From contig NZ_LR733293.1 in NCBI RefSeq assembly GCF_902506095.1, positions 1,505,103-1,569,102 on the forward strand: a stretch of 64,000 nucleotides of DNA. The letters are read 5' to 3'. This DNA comes from Arthrobacter sp. 9AX. GTDB taxonomy: Bacteria > Actinomycetota > Actinomycetes > Actinomycetales > Micrococcaceae. This document shows, piece after piece, positions 38,310 to 47,033 of this stretch (its first letter is position 1; each line of letters starts with the position of its first letter). The translations under genes were made by a program, and so were the position numbers. Below the pieces are notes generated by a model. That model made no database searches and had not been told where the DNA came from. It saw nothing but the letters and a program-made list of their open reading frames with translations.

Positions 38310-39302
38310 GTGGATATGGATGCGTTCTCCGCCGTTAATTCGGACAGATGGTCCCGGCTGCACGAACTCGCCTACAAGGCCCGGCTCACCGGGGCCGAAG
38401 CAGACGAACTGCTGGCCCTGTACCAGTCCACGTCCTCGCACCTGTCCCTCATCAGGTCCGTGGCTCCGGAAAGCGGCCTGTCGGCGTCGCTTTCGGCCAC
38501 GCTGGCGCAGGCCCGCACCCGGTTCACCGGAGCGCGCTCCAACCCTATGGCGGACCTGGCACGCTTCTTTGTGGTTGCCCTTCCTGCCGCTTTCTACCGG
38601 CTCACCTGGCTCACCCTTGCGTGCGGTGCAGCGTTTGTCCTCATCGGTACGGCGTACGCGCTGTGGATCGGCGGGAACCCCGAGGCATTGCGGGCTGTGG
38701 CATCCGAAGCGGCTGCCCGGCAGTACGTCGAGGAAGACTTCATCAGCTACTACTCGGAGAACCCGGCGGCATCCTTCGCCGGCGCCGTCTGGACCAACAA
38801 CGCCTGGATCAGCGCGCAGGCAGTAGCCCTGGGGATTACCGGCGTGTGGGTACCCATGATCCTGTTCGCCAATGCCCAAGGGGTAGGCATTGCGGCCGGC
38901 ATCTTCGCGGCGGCCGGCAAGCCGGAGGTCTTCTTCAGCTACATCCTGCCGCACGGCCTGATGGAGCTGACGGCGGTGTTCATCGCCTGCGCCGCCGGCC
39001 TGCGGATTTTCTGGGCCATGGTTTCGCCGGGCCCGCGCACCCGCGGCAGGGCGGTGGCCGAGGAAGGCCGGTCATTGATCACCGTGGCCCTGGGACTGGT
39101 GCTGGTGCTCTTTGTCTCCGGGCTGGTGGAAGGGTTTGTGACTCCCAGTGCCCTGCCGGTGTGGGCCAAGATCGGTATCGGCGCCTCGGTACTGGCGGGG
39201 TACTGGATCTATGTCGTGGCGTTGGGCCGGCCCGCCTTCCTTGCAGGCGAGCGGGGCGACCTGCGCCGCGAGGATGCGGGCCATTCCGAAATCGCTGCCT
39301 GA
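38310..39302 (+). CDS. Stage II sporulation protein M family membrane protein
   Basis: 330-residue protein with an amphipathic N-terminal domain (about 100 residues) and about six helices. NSDRWSRLHELAYKARLTGAEADEL, PMILFANAQGVGIAAGIF and SYILPHGLMELTAVFIACAAGLRI are typical of the SpoIIM/DUF95 family. In non-sporulating actinobacteria its role is unknown, and it is commonly found with RDD and MoxR/DUF58 genes. The GTG has TAGGCT ending exactly 6 nt upstream, suggesting a leaderless mRNA. The divergent RDD gene starts 63 nt away. Confidence 0.87.
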   Translation: MDMDAFSAVNSDRWSRLHELAYKARLTGAEADELLALYQSTSSHLSLIRSVAPESGLSASLSATLAQARTRFTGARSNPMADLARFFVVALPAAFYRLTWLTLACGAAFVLIGTAYALWIGGNPEALRAVASEAAARQYVEEDFISYYSENPAASFAGAVWTNNAWISAQAVALGITGVWVPMILFANAQGVGIAAGIFAAAGKPEVFFSYILPHGLMELTAVFIACAAGLRIFWAMVSPGPRTRGRAVAEEGRSLITVALGLVLVLFVSGLVEGFVTPSALPVWAKIGIGASVLAGYWIYVVALGRPAFLAGERGDLRREDAGHSEIAA

Positions 39303-39429
39303 ATCGTTGTAATCCGTCCGGGGTGGTTCCTCGCCCAGCCGGAATGCCGGACGGTAGGCTCGTGAGCAGAGAAAACGCACCGGTGACCCCCCGAACCTGG
39401 TGCGAAGGCCCAACGGAAGTGACGCTGCT

Positions 39430-40686
39430 GTGAAAGACGAAACTCCTGCCCGCGCCCGGCGTGCCGAGCCGCAGCCGGACCCGATCCTGGACACATCAGA
39501 GGACTCTGACGAGCCGGCGTTCTCCTGGCTGACCGAAACCGGCACACACAAAAGCCCGGCCCCGGACGGCACAGGCGAGGACGGCGCAGGCGAGGGTCAT
39601 GGCACGGCCCGCGGCGTCCGCAACGAAGCTGACAGCACCGAACCTGACAGCACCGAAGCTGACCGCACCGAAGCGGGCAGCCCCGGAACCGGGAGCACCG
39701 CGGGTTCCCCGGCTGCAGGGGCTACGGCCGCAATGGCAGCAGCTGCCCCGCCTTCGGGCAGCCTTAACCAGCCGGGCAGCTTTGACCAGCCGGAAAGCCG
39801 GGCCGGCCGCAAAGCCGCTGAGGCCGCCGTCGAAGAGCCGGAACCCGTCTCCACCCGCGAAAACTCCCCCGTCTTCCGGGAGCAACACCCTACCTCCGCC
39901 CTGCAGGTGCGCCCGCCCCGGGAGGAAGTGGAGCGCCGTAACGCCGAACGGGAGAGCGCGGCCAACGCCAAGCCGGTAGCGCCCCGCGTGATGCAGGTCC
40001 TGCTCGCCATCTTCTTCCCGTTCGTCCTGCTGATCCTCGCGGTCCGGGCGGTTACCAGCCCGCTGTTCCTGTGGGTGGAATACAACCGTCCCGGATTCCC
40101 CGGCGACGGCTACGGCTTCAGCACCGACGACAGGATGACCTACGGCTCCTACGCCGTGGACTACCTCAGCAACTGGGCGGGCCCGCGCTACCTGGGGGAC
40201 CTGGTGCACCGCAGCGGCGACAAGCTGTTCAAGGACGGCGAAGTCAGCCATATGGCGGACGTGAAGCTGGTCATCCTGTCCACCTTCGGCGCGGGCGTGC
40301 TGCTGGTCCTGGTCAGCCTTATCGCCATCCTCTACCTGCGCAGGCGCAGCTCCGGGGGTGTCCGGCGGGGCCTGTTCGCCGGATCCATCATCACCCTGGT
40401 GCTGATCCTGGGCCTGGGAACGCTGGCGGCGCTGGGATGGCAGCAGTTCTTTACGGAGTTCCACCGGATCTTCTTCGCGGAAGGCTCCTGGACGTTCAGC
40501 ATGGATGACACGCTGATCCGGCTGTTCCCCGGCCAGTTCTGGATAGACGCCGGAATCGTGATCGCGGGCCTGGTCCTGGTGGCGTCGCTCGTGACGCTGG
40601 TCCTTACCTGGCCTACCCGCCGGCGTCGTGGCCTGGTGAAGGACCGAGCCGGCGCGGCAGCGGTGGAGCCTGCCGGTCAGGAGTAA
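39430..40686 (+). CDS. TIGR01906 family integral membrane protein with disordered N-terminus
   Basis: 418-residue protein of unknown function. Residues 1-185 are low-complexity and acidic, including near-tandem repeats of the ADSTEPDSTEADRTEA type encoded at about 39628-39675. The C-terminal part has the TIGR01906/DUF1461 layout: helix one (LLAIFFPFVLLILAVRAVT), an extracytoplasmic loop with MTYGSYAVDYLSNW and SHMADVK, then three or four helices. GTG 39430 has GGAAG upstream; GTG 39400 in the same frame is an alternative. A TAGGCT promoter-like box at 39355 implies a short leader. The 3-prime end overlaps the convergent acyl-CoA synthetase gene by 10 nt. Confidence 0.8.
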   Translation: MKDETPARARRAEPQPDPILDTSEDSDEPAFSWLTETGTHKSPAPDGTGEDGAGEGHGTARGVRNEADSTEPDSTEADRTEAGSPGTGSTAGSPAAGATAAMAAAAPPSGSLNQPGSFDQPESRAGRKAAEAAVEEPEPVSTRENSPVFREQHPTSALQVRPPREEVERRNAERESAANAKPVAPRVMQVLLAIFFPFVLLILAVRAVTSPLFLWVEYNRPGFPGDGYGFSTDDRMTYGSYAVDYLSNWAGPRYLGDLVHRSGDKLFKDGEVSHMADVKLVILSTFGAGVLLVLVSLIAILYLRRRSSGGVRRGLFAGSIITLVLILGLGTLAALGWQQFFTEFHRIFFAEGSWTFSMDDTLIRLFPGQFWIDAGIVIAGLVLVASLVTLVLTWPTRRRRGLVKDRAGAAAVEPAGQE

Positions 40687-42506
40687 AGCTTGGCGATTTC
40701 GGCCTCGAAATCGCTCACCACGGCGTTCCGCTTCACTTTGAGGGACGGCGTCAGGTGACCTGATTCCACCGTGAACCCGGTGTCCAGGACGGTGAACTTG
40801 CGGACAGACTCCGCTGTGGAGACCAGCAGGTTCGCCTGGTCCACCGCTTCCTGCAGTGCAGCCGCCACCTCCGGATCCGCGGCCGCCTCGCTGATGGACC
40901 GGGGCGGCAGGCCGCGCTCCGAGTGCCAGTCCGCCACGCCCTCGGGATCGAGGGTCACCAGGGCTGAGATGAACGGCTTGCCATCACCCACCACAACGGC
41001 GTGGCCCACCAGTTGGTGGGCCCGGATTTTCTCCTCGAGCGGGCCGGGGGCCACGTTCTTGCCGCCCGCCGTGACCAGCAGGTCCTTCTTGCGCCCCGTG
41101 ATGGTGAGGAAGCCCTCCGGGTCCAGTTCGCCGAGGTCGCCGGTGCGGAAGAAACCATCCACGAAGGCTTCGGCGTTTGCGGCCTGGTTCCCGTGGTAAC
41201 CCCGGAATACGCCGATCCCCTTCACCAGGATCTCGCCGTCTTCGGCCACCCGGATGGTGGTGCCCGGAATGGGGATGCCCACTGATCCCACCCTGGTGCG
41301 GGACGGGGTGTTTGCCGTGCACGGGGCGGTCGTTTCGGTCAGGCCGTATCCTTCCAATACCGGGATCCCGGCGCCGCGAAAGAAATGAGCGTCCTCCGGG
41401 TTCAACGGGCTGGCCCCGGAAACGGTATACCCGACGTGGCCGCCCATGGCCTGCCGGAGCCGCGCGTAGAGCAGTTTGTCGAAGATTCCGTGGCGGATCC
41501 GGCAGAACAGGCCGGGGCCCCCGCCCTCACCGCGGCTCTTCAGGTCCTGGGCACGGGAGTACTCGACAGCTGTGGCTGACGCGGCACTGAACAGCCGGGA
41601 TTTGCCTGCGACGGCAGCCTTGTGCGCCGCAGTGGAACGGACCTTTTCGAAGATGCGCGGAACCACCAGCAGGAAAGTGGGGCGGAAGGAGCCCAGGTCC
41701 TCCAGGAGCCGGGCCGCGCCCGGTGAGTGTCCCAGCGTGGCTCCCGCAGTCAGGCACACCACCTGTACGGCGCGGGCCAGGACGTGGGCCAGGGGCAGGA
41801 ACATCAGGGTCCTGGCCTGCTCCTGGAGCAGCAGTTCAGGGAGGAAGGCCACAATGTTCTTGGCGACCAGGGCGAAGTTGCCGTGGGTGATTTCGCAGCC
41901 CGTGGGCTTGCCGGTGGTTCCGGAGGTGTATACCAGGGAGGCAGCGTCGTCCAGCCCCGCACGGCTCCGGTGCCGTTCCAGCTCGGCGTCGGTGACTCCC
42001 GCCCCCGCGGCGGCGAGGCTCGAAAGGTTGGGGGCATCGCCGTCGGAATCCATCCGGACTACGTTGACCAGGCGGTCCCGCAACAGGGGCGAACCGGCCA
42101 GGACACGCATAACGAGCTCCACCTTGGTGTGGTCCTCCGCAAACACACGCCGGACTCCGGCGTCGTGGAGGATCCATTCCACTTGGCTGGCGGAGGATGT
42201 TTCGTAGATGGGCACGGTGATTCCGCCGGCAAACCAGATGGCGAAGTCCACCAGGGTCCACTCATATGAGGTGGCCGACATCACGGCCACCGTGTCGCCG
42301 GGCTCCAGGCCGCCCGCGATGAGGCCCTTGGCGAGGGCACTGACGTCCTGGACGAATTTCTGCGCCGGTACGTCCACCCAGCCGTTGCGGCCCTTGCGCC
42401 GGTACAGGGCGTGGGCGGGGTTGGCCGCCTGCCGCTCCAGCAGCAGGTCAGTGACGTTGCTGTCAGCGTCAAGCTCAACCAGCAGTTCCGTGCTTGCTTC
42501 TCTCAC
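40677..42506 (-). CDS. Long-chain fatty acid-CoA ligase (FadD15-like)
   Basis: 609-residue AMP-forming acyl-CoA synthetase. LVYTSGTTGKPTG is the P-loop, GYGLTETTAP the A5 motif, DGFFRTGDLG the A7/A8 region, and GRKKDLLVTAGGKNVAPGPLEE leads to the mobile C-terminal domain. The sequence around the P-loop resembles the FadD15 group that activates long-chain fatty acids. It has no membrane segment. The frame is open to 42566, but GTG 42506 has GGAGA seven bases upstream. It lies 66 nt downstream of the mannosyltransferase stop on the same strand. Confidence 0.92.
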   Translation of the reverse strand: MREASTELLVELDADSNVTDLLLERQAANPAHALYRRKGRNGWVDVPAQKFVQDVSALAKGLIAGGLEPGDTVAVMSATSYEWTLVDFAIWFAGGITVPIYETSSASQVEWILHDAGVRRVFAEDHTKVELVMRVLAGSPLLRDRLVNVVRMDSDGDAPNLSSLAAAGAGVTDAELERHRSRAGLDDAASLVYTSGTTGKPTGCEITHGNFALVAKNIVAFLPELLLQEQARTLMFLPLAHVLARAVQVVCLTAGATLGHSPGAARLLEDLGSFRPTFLLVVPRIFEKVRSTAAHKAAVAGKSRLFSAASATAVEYSRAQDLKSRGEGGGPGLFCRIRHGIFDKLLYARLRQAMGGHVGYTVSGASPLNPEDAHFFRGAGIPVLEGYGLTETTAPCTANTPSRTRVGSVGIPIPGTTIRVAEDGEILVKGIGVFRGYHGNQAANAEAFVDGFFRTGDLGELDPEGFLTITGRKKDLLVTAGGKNVAPGPLEEKIRAHQLVGHAVVVGDGKPFISALVTLDPEGVADWHSERGLPPRSISEAAADPEVAAALQEAVDQANLLVSTAESVRKFTVLDTGFTVESGHLTPSLKVKRNAVVSDFEAEIAKLYS

Positions 42507-42572
42507 AGCAGGTCTCCGTTCCGCTGCCACGCCGCGGCAGCGGCTCCTTCGGGGGTCACCTGCCATCCTGCC

Positions 42573-44300
42573 CTAGATCCAGGACGGCATCCACATCCGA
42601 AGCCTCCACTGCTGGTACGGGATGATCTCGGCAGCCCACACCGGATAGAAGAACGCCGAGAGCAGCATCGCCGCCGCCACGAACACCACCACCAGGTACA
42701 ACCCTGACCTTCGGCGCCATGGCGGGTCGGTGGCCTTCCCCAGGACCAGTCCCAAGCAGTAGACCAGCGCGAGCACCAGGAACGGCTCGAAGGATACCGC
42801 GTAAAAGTAGAACATGGTCCGTTCGGGGTACATGAACCACGGAAGGTATCCGGAGGCCACACCTGCGAGGACCGCCCCGGCCCGCCAGTCGCGCCGCCCG
42901 GCCCACCAGAACAAGAGCACTGCCAGCGAAATGGCGGCCCCCCACCAGATCAGCGGGTTGCCCACGGACAGGATCGCGGAGGTGCACCGGTCAAAGTCGC
43001 ACCCGGGGGTGCCGCGCTCGGGGGATTCATAGAAGAACGACGTCGGCCGTCCCATCACCAGCCAGCTCCAGGCACTTGCCTCGTAGGGATGTTCCGAGCC
43101 CAGTCCCTGGTGGAACTGATAGGCCTCGAGGTGGTAATGCGCCAAGGACCGGACCGAATCCGGCAGCCATCCCCACTCGGCGGAAGGATTGCTTTGCGCC
43201 CAGCGGCGGAAGTAGGCGTCCGCCGAAAGGAACCAGCCGGTCCAGCTCACCGCGTAGACCACTGCGGCCACCGGAACCATGCTGAGGAACGCCGGAACGC
43301 CGTCCTTGATGATGCCGCCGCTGATCCAGCCCCGGATGCCGGCAATCCGGCGGGCGCTCAGGTCCCACAGCACCGTGAGGATGCCGAACCCGGCCAGGAA
43401 GAACAGACCGGACCACTTGGTGCCCACGGCGAGGCCGAGGCACGCACCTGCCGCGATCCGCCACCAGCGGATCCCGAGCCAGGGCCCGGCGAGGAGCCGG
43501 GCCGGGATGGGACGTCCGCCACTCGATTCCGCAGCCCGGGCAAGCCTGGCGGCCAGCCTGCGTCGTCCGTCATCCCGGTCCAGGAGCAGGGCGCCGAACG
43601 CCGCCAAGACCCAGAACATCAGGAAGATGTCCAGCAGCGATGTCCGGGACATGACCAGGTGATGGCCGTCCACGGCCAGCAGGAGCCCGGCGGCTCCCGC
43701 CAGCGGAAGGGAACCGAACAGCTTCAGCGCGATCAGCGACAGGAGCAGGATGGACAGGGTGCCCGTCAGCGCTGCGGAGAAGCGCCAGCCGAAGGAGCTG
43801 TCCGCTCCGAAGAGCCACATTCCCGCGGCGATCATCCACTTTCCCACCGGGGGATGGACCACGTATTCGGGGGTGTTCAGGAGCACGCCCGGGTTGCCGG
43901 CGTTGAAGGAGTCGTTGGCCTTGTCCGGCCAGGCGCGCTCGTAGCCGCTGACCAGGTAAGAGTAGGCGTCCTTGACGTAGTACGTCTCGTCGAAGACCAG
44001 CTTGTGCGGCGTGTCCAGCCGCATGAACCGCAGGACCCCGCCTACCACAGCAGTCAGGACCGGCACCAGCACGTACCAGAGCCGCAGCGACGGCGGGTAG
44101 TCGCGCCACCGCTGCCGGTGGCCCAGCAGCCGGCTCCGGAGGGACCCGGCGGTATACGCGTCGGCCGGCCGGCTGATCCAGGGGCGGCCGGCCGGGTTCC
44201 CGGTCCGGCCCGCGGCCAGCGGGGGAGACCCACTGGACGCCGCAGGTGTGGCGTTTGCGGCCCCGGCTGGCCGCGTCGAGGTCTGCGTCACGAGCCCCAT
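42573..44300 (-). CDS. Dolichyl/polyprenyl-phosphate-mannose protein O-mannosyltransferase
   Basis: 575-residue GT39 enzyme that transfers mannose from polyprenyl-phosphate-mannose to Ser/Thr of exported proteins. About 11 helices. The first extracytoplasmic loop carries the catalytic acidic pair in KLVFDETYYVKDAYSYL. HHLVMSRTSLLDIFLMFW and the C-terminal PMT region (FYFYAVSFEPFLVLAL, YQQWRLRMWMPSW) match the family. The frame continues far upstream into rsmI antisense; ATG 44300 with AAAGG is the likely start. Divergent from rsmI with 45 nt between them, as Rv1002c is beside rsmI in mycobacteria. Confidence 0.93.
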   Translation of the reverse strand: MGLVTQTSTRPAGAANATPAASSGSPPLAAGRTGNPAGRPWISRPADAYTAGSLRSRLLGHRQRWRDYPPSLRLWYVLVPVLTAVVGGVLRFMRLDTPHKLVFDETYYVKDAYSYLVSGYERAWPDKANDSFNAGNPGVLLNTPEYVVHPPVGKWMIAAGMWLFGADSSFGWRFSAALTGTLSILLLSLIALKLFGSLPLAGAAGLLLAVDGHHLVMSRTSLLDIFLMFWVLAAFGALLLDRDDGRRRLAARLARAAESSGGRPIPARLLAGPWLGIRWWRIAAGACLGLAVGTKWSGLFFLAGFGILTVLWDLSARRIAGIRGWISGGIIKDGVPAFLSMVPVAAVVYAVSWTGWFLSADAYFRRWAQSNPSAEWGWLPDSVRSLAHYHLEAYQFHQGLGSEHPYEASAWSWLVMGRPTSFFYESPERGTPGCDFDRCTSAILSVGNPLIWWGAAISLAVLLFWWAGRRDWRAGAVLAGVASGYLPWFMYPERTMFYFYAVSFEPFLVLALVYCLGLVLGKATDPPWRRRSGLYLVVVFVAAAMLLSAFFYPVWAAEIIPYQQWRLRMWMPSWI

Positions 44301-44345
44301 GCTACCTTTTGCGGCTGGCAGCGCCCGCAGCAGTAGGCTGGTGGC

Positions 44346-45275
44346 GTGGATCTTAACCCCAGCCCCTTCCCTGAATCCGGCACTGCAACCTCCAGCCAGG
44401 CCGGTGGCGGGCCCGCAGCGGAAGCGGCGGCTGCAGCCCAGGGGCCCGGGCGGATCGTCCTTGCGGCCACTCCCATCGGCAATACCGGTGACGCCTCGGC
44501 CCGCCTGGTGGAACTGCTGGCAACGGCGGACATTGTCGCTGCCGAGGACACCCGCCGGCTGCACCGCCTGGTGCAGAGCCTGGGCATCACGGTGGCCGGC
44601 AGGGTCATCAGCTACCACGAGCACAATGAAGCCGCGAAGACGGCCGAACTCCTCGACCAGGTCAGGGCTGGCAAGACCCTGGTCATGGTCACCGACGCCG
44701 GCATGCCGGCGGTATCGGATCCGGGCTTCCGGCTGGTGGAAGGCGCTGTGGCCGCCGGCCTTGCTGTCACCGCCGTTCCCGGACCATCGGCGGTCCTGAC
44801 GGCCCTTGCGCTGTCCGGCCTGCCCACCGACCGCTTCTGCTTTGAAGGGTTCCTGCCGCGGAAAGCCGGTGAAAGGGCATCCCGCCTGGCGGATCTCGCG
44901 GGAGAGCGGCGGACCATGGTGTTCTTCGAAGCGCCGCACCGGCTTGAGGCCATGCTGCGGGCCCTGCGGGAACGCTTCGGTGCGGACCGCCGGGTGGCCG
45001 TGTGCCGCGAACTGACCAAAACATATGAGGAAGTGGTCCGCGGCTCCCTGGGCGAACTCCTGCAGTGGGCCGAGGGCAACGAGGTCCGCGGCGAGATCGC
45101 GGTTGTCCTGGCGGGCGCACCCGAGCAAGCCGCCGGGACGCCGGAGGACCACGTGGCTGCCGTCAATGAACTCATGGCCCAGGGGATTCGGCTCAAGGAG
45201 GCGGTTGCGGCCGTTGCAGAGGACGTCAGGGTGAGCAAAAGGGAACTCTATTCAGCGGTTCTCGCGGCCCGGTAA
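44346..45275 (+). CDS. rsmI: 16S rRNA (cytidine-1402-2'-O)-methyltransferase
   Basis: 309-residue SAM-dependent enzyme that methylates C1402 in the ribosomal P site. RIVLAATPIGNTGDASARL, ADIVAAEDTRRLHRL, VTDAGMPAVSDPGFRLV and VPGPSAVLTALALSGLP are canonical. The first 35 residues before GRIVLAATP are a low-complexity extension. The GTG has TAGGCT ending exactly 6 nt upstream and no ribosome site, so the mRNA is probably leaderless. A terminator follows 22 nt after the stop. Confidence 0.96.
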   Translation: MDLNPSPFPESGTATSSQAGGGPAAEAAAAAQGPGRIVLAATPIGNTGDASARLVELLATADIVAAEDTRRLHRLVQSLGITVAGRVISYHEHNEAAKTAELLDQVRAGKTLVMVTDAGMPAVSDPGFRLVEGAVAAGLAVTAVPGPSAVLTALALSGLPTDRFCFEGFLPRKAGERASRLADLAGERRTMVFFEAPHRLEAMLRALRERFGADRRVAVCRELTKTYEEVVRGSLGELLQWAEGNEVRGEIAVVLAGAPEQAAGTPEDHVAAVNELMAQGIRLKEAVAAVAEDVRVSKRELYSAVLAAR

Positions 45276-45297
45276 GAAGGCCTGCCACCCCGCGGGA

Positions 45298-45330
45298 AGG
45301 GCTGTGCAGGTGCACAGCCCTACGTTCTTT
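45298..45330 (+). terminator. rsmI terminator
   Basis: A 10-bp perfect stem (45298-45307 with 45312-45321), AGGT loop, followed by TACGTTCTTT. Confidence 0.85.
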
Positions 45331-45459
45331 CGGTAGTGCGTAAAGGCGTAGACCGGCTGGTGCCCCCGCAGTAGTCTGGCAACTAATCAGCCCGTACCAC
45401 CGCGGCCATCCCGGCCGCCGCCGGCGGGCTGCCACAACCCTACTGACGAGGGAGTCATC

Positions 45460-46959
45460 GTGACTGTCACTGCACAGCCGGCCGTTTCCGCAGAACGCGA
45501 AAGCGCCCTTTTGGCCTCTGTTCCCACCGGCCTGCTTATCAATGGTGAGTGGCGGGCTGCCGCTTCGGGCAAGACGTTCGACGTCGAGGACCCGGCTACG
45601 GGCAAGGTGCTGTTGAGCATTGCCGACGCCGGTCCCGAAGACGGTGCCGCCGCGCTGGATGCGGCCGCTGCGGCGCAGGAGTCGTGGGCGAAAGTCCCGC
45701 CCCGCGAACGCGGCGAGATCCTGCGCCGGGCGTTCGACCTGGTCACTGAGAGGGCCGAGGACTTCGCGCTGCTGATGACCCTGGAGATGGGCAAGCCCCT
45801 GACCGAAGCGCGGGGCGAGGTTACGTACGGCGCCGAGTTCCTGCGCTGGTTCTCCGAGGAAGCCGTCCGTGCGTTCGGCCGTTACTCCGTTTCCCCGGAT
45901 GGAAAGTCCCGGCTGCTGGTCACCAAGAAGCCGGTGGGCCCGTGCCTGCTGATCACGCCGTGGAACTTCCCGCTCGCCATGGCCACGCGGAAGGTCGCCC
46001 CTGCCGTCGCCGCGGGCTGCACCATGGTGTTGAAGTCCGCGAACCTTACGCCGCTGACCTCCCAGCTGTTCGCGGCCGTGATGCTGGAGGCAGGCCTGCC
46101 CGCCGGGGTCCTGAACCTCATCCCCACGTCCACGGCAGGTGCCACCACGGGCCCGCTGATCAAGGATTCCCGGCTGCGCAAGCTCTCGTTCACCGGCTCC
46201 ACGGAAGTGGGACGCCGCCTGCTGTCCGACGCCTCCGAAACGGTCCTGCGCACGTCCATGGAGCTCGGCGGAAACGCCCCGTTTGTGGTTTTTGAGGACG
46301 CCGACCTCGACGCCGCGGTGGCCGGGGCCATGCTCGCCAAGCTGCGGAACATGGGCGAGGCCTGCACCGCCGCGAACCGGTTCATCGTGCACGAGTCCGT
46401 CGCTGCCGAATTCGCGGAGAAATTCGCCGCGAAGATGAAGGACATGACCACCGCCCGCGGCACCGAACCCGAGTCCAAAGTGGGCCCGCTGATCGACGCC
46501 AAGAGCCGCGACAAGGTCCACGAACTGGTGTCCGACGCCATTTCCTCCGGCGCGAAGGCTGTCCTGGGCGGCGGCCCGGTGGACGGCCCAGGCTACTTCT
46601 ACCAGCCCACCATCCTCTCCGGCGTCACCGAAGGCACCCGGATCCTGTCCGAGGAGATCTTCGGGCCGGTGGCGCCGATCATCACCTTCAGCAGCGAAGA
46701 TGACGCGGTGCGGCTGGCGAACAACACCGAATACGGGCTGGTGGCCTACGTCTTCACCAAGGACCTGAACCGCGGCATCCGGATGGGCGAAAAACTCGAA
46801 ACCGGCATGCTCGGCCTGAACGCCGGCGTCATTTCCAACGCCGCGGCTCCCTTCGGCGGAGTCAAGCAGTCCGGCCTGGGCCGCGAGGGAGGCCTGGAAG
46901 GCATCGAGGAATACCTTTACACCCAGTACATCGGCATCGCCGACCCCTACGCCGGGTAG
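45460..46959 (+). CDS. gabD: NAD(P)-dependent succinate-semialdehyde dehydrogenase
   Basis: 499-residue aldehyde dehydrogenase. Catalytic Cys302 lies in GEACTAANR and Glu268 in MELGGNAPF; PWNFP (168-172) and FTGSTEVGR (244-252) bind the cofactor. The FGGVKQSGLGREGGLEG end and the overall pattern match GabD, which oxidises succinate semialdehyde to succinate. The coenzyme loop reads LKSANLTPLT where most members have a Lys-Pro-x-Glu pattern, so cofactor preference should not be assumed. No GABA transaminase is adjacent. GTG 45460 has GAGGGAG upstream. A TAGTCT box near 45371 may be the promoter. Confidence 0.9.
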   Translation: MTVTAQPAVSAERESALLASVPTGLLINGEWRAAASGKTFDVEDPATGKVLLSIADAGPEDGAAALDAAAAAQESWAKVPPRERGEILRRAFDLVTERAEDFALLMTLEMGKPLTEARGEVTYGAEFLRWFSEEAVRAFGRYSVSPDGKSRLLVTKKPVGPCLLITPWNFPLAMATRKVAPAVAAGCTMVLKSANLTPLTSQLFAAVMLEAGLPAGVLNLIPTSTAGATTGPLIKDSRLRKLSFTGSTEVGRRLLSDASETVLRTSMELGGNAPFVVFEDADLDAAVAGAMLAKLRNMGEACTAANRFIVHESVAAEFAEKFAAKMKDMTTARGTEPESKVGPLIDAKSRDKVHELVSDAISSGAKAVLGGGPVDGPGYFYQPTILSGVTEGTRILSEEIFGPVAPIITFSSEDDAVRLANNTEYGLVAYVFTKDLNRGIRMGEKLETGMLGLNAGVISNAAAPFGGVKQSGLGREGGLEGIEEYLYTQYIGIADPYAG

Positions 46960-46970
46960 CGACACTGGCG

Positions 46971-47033
46971 AAAGCCGCCGCCTGCCATGGAAGACCTTCT
47001 CAGCGGGTTGACCAGGTGCGGGCGGCGGCTTTT
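46971..47033. terminator. Candidate terminator spanning the gabD / transglutaminase junction
   Basis: AAAGCCGCCGCC (46971-46982) pairs with GGCGGCGGCTTTT (47021-47033) over a 38-nt loop. The right arm lies inside the last codons of the convergent transglutaminase gene. It has a T-run in both orientations. Confidence 0.45.
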
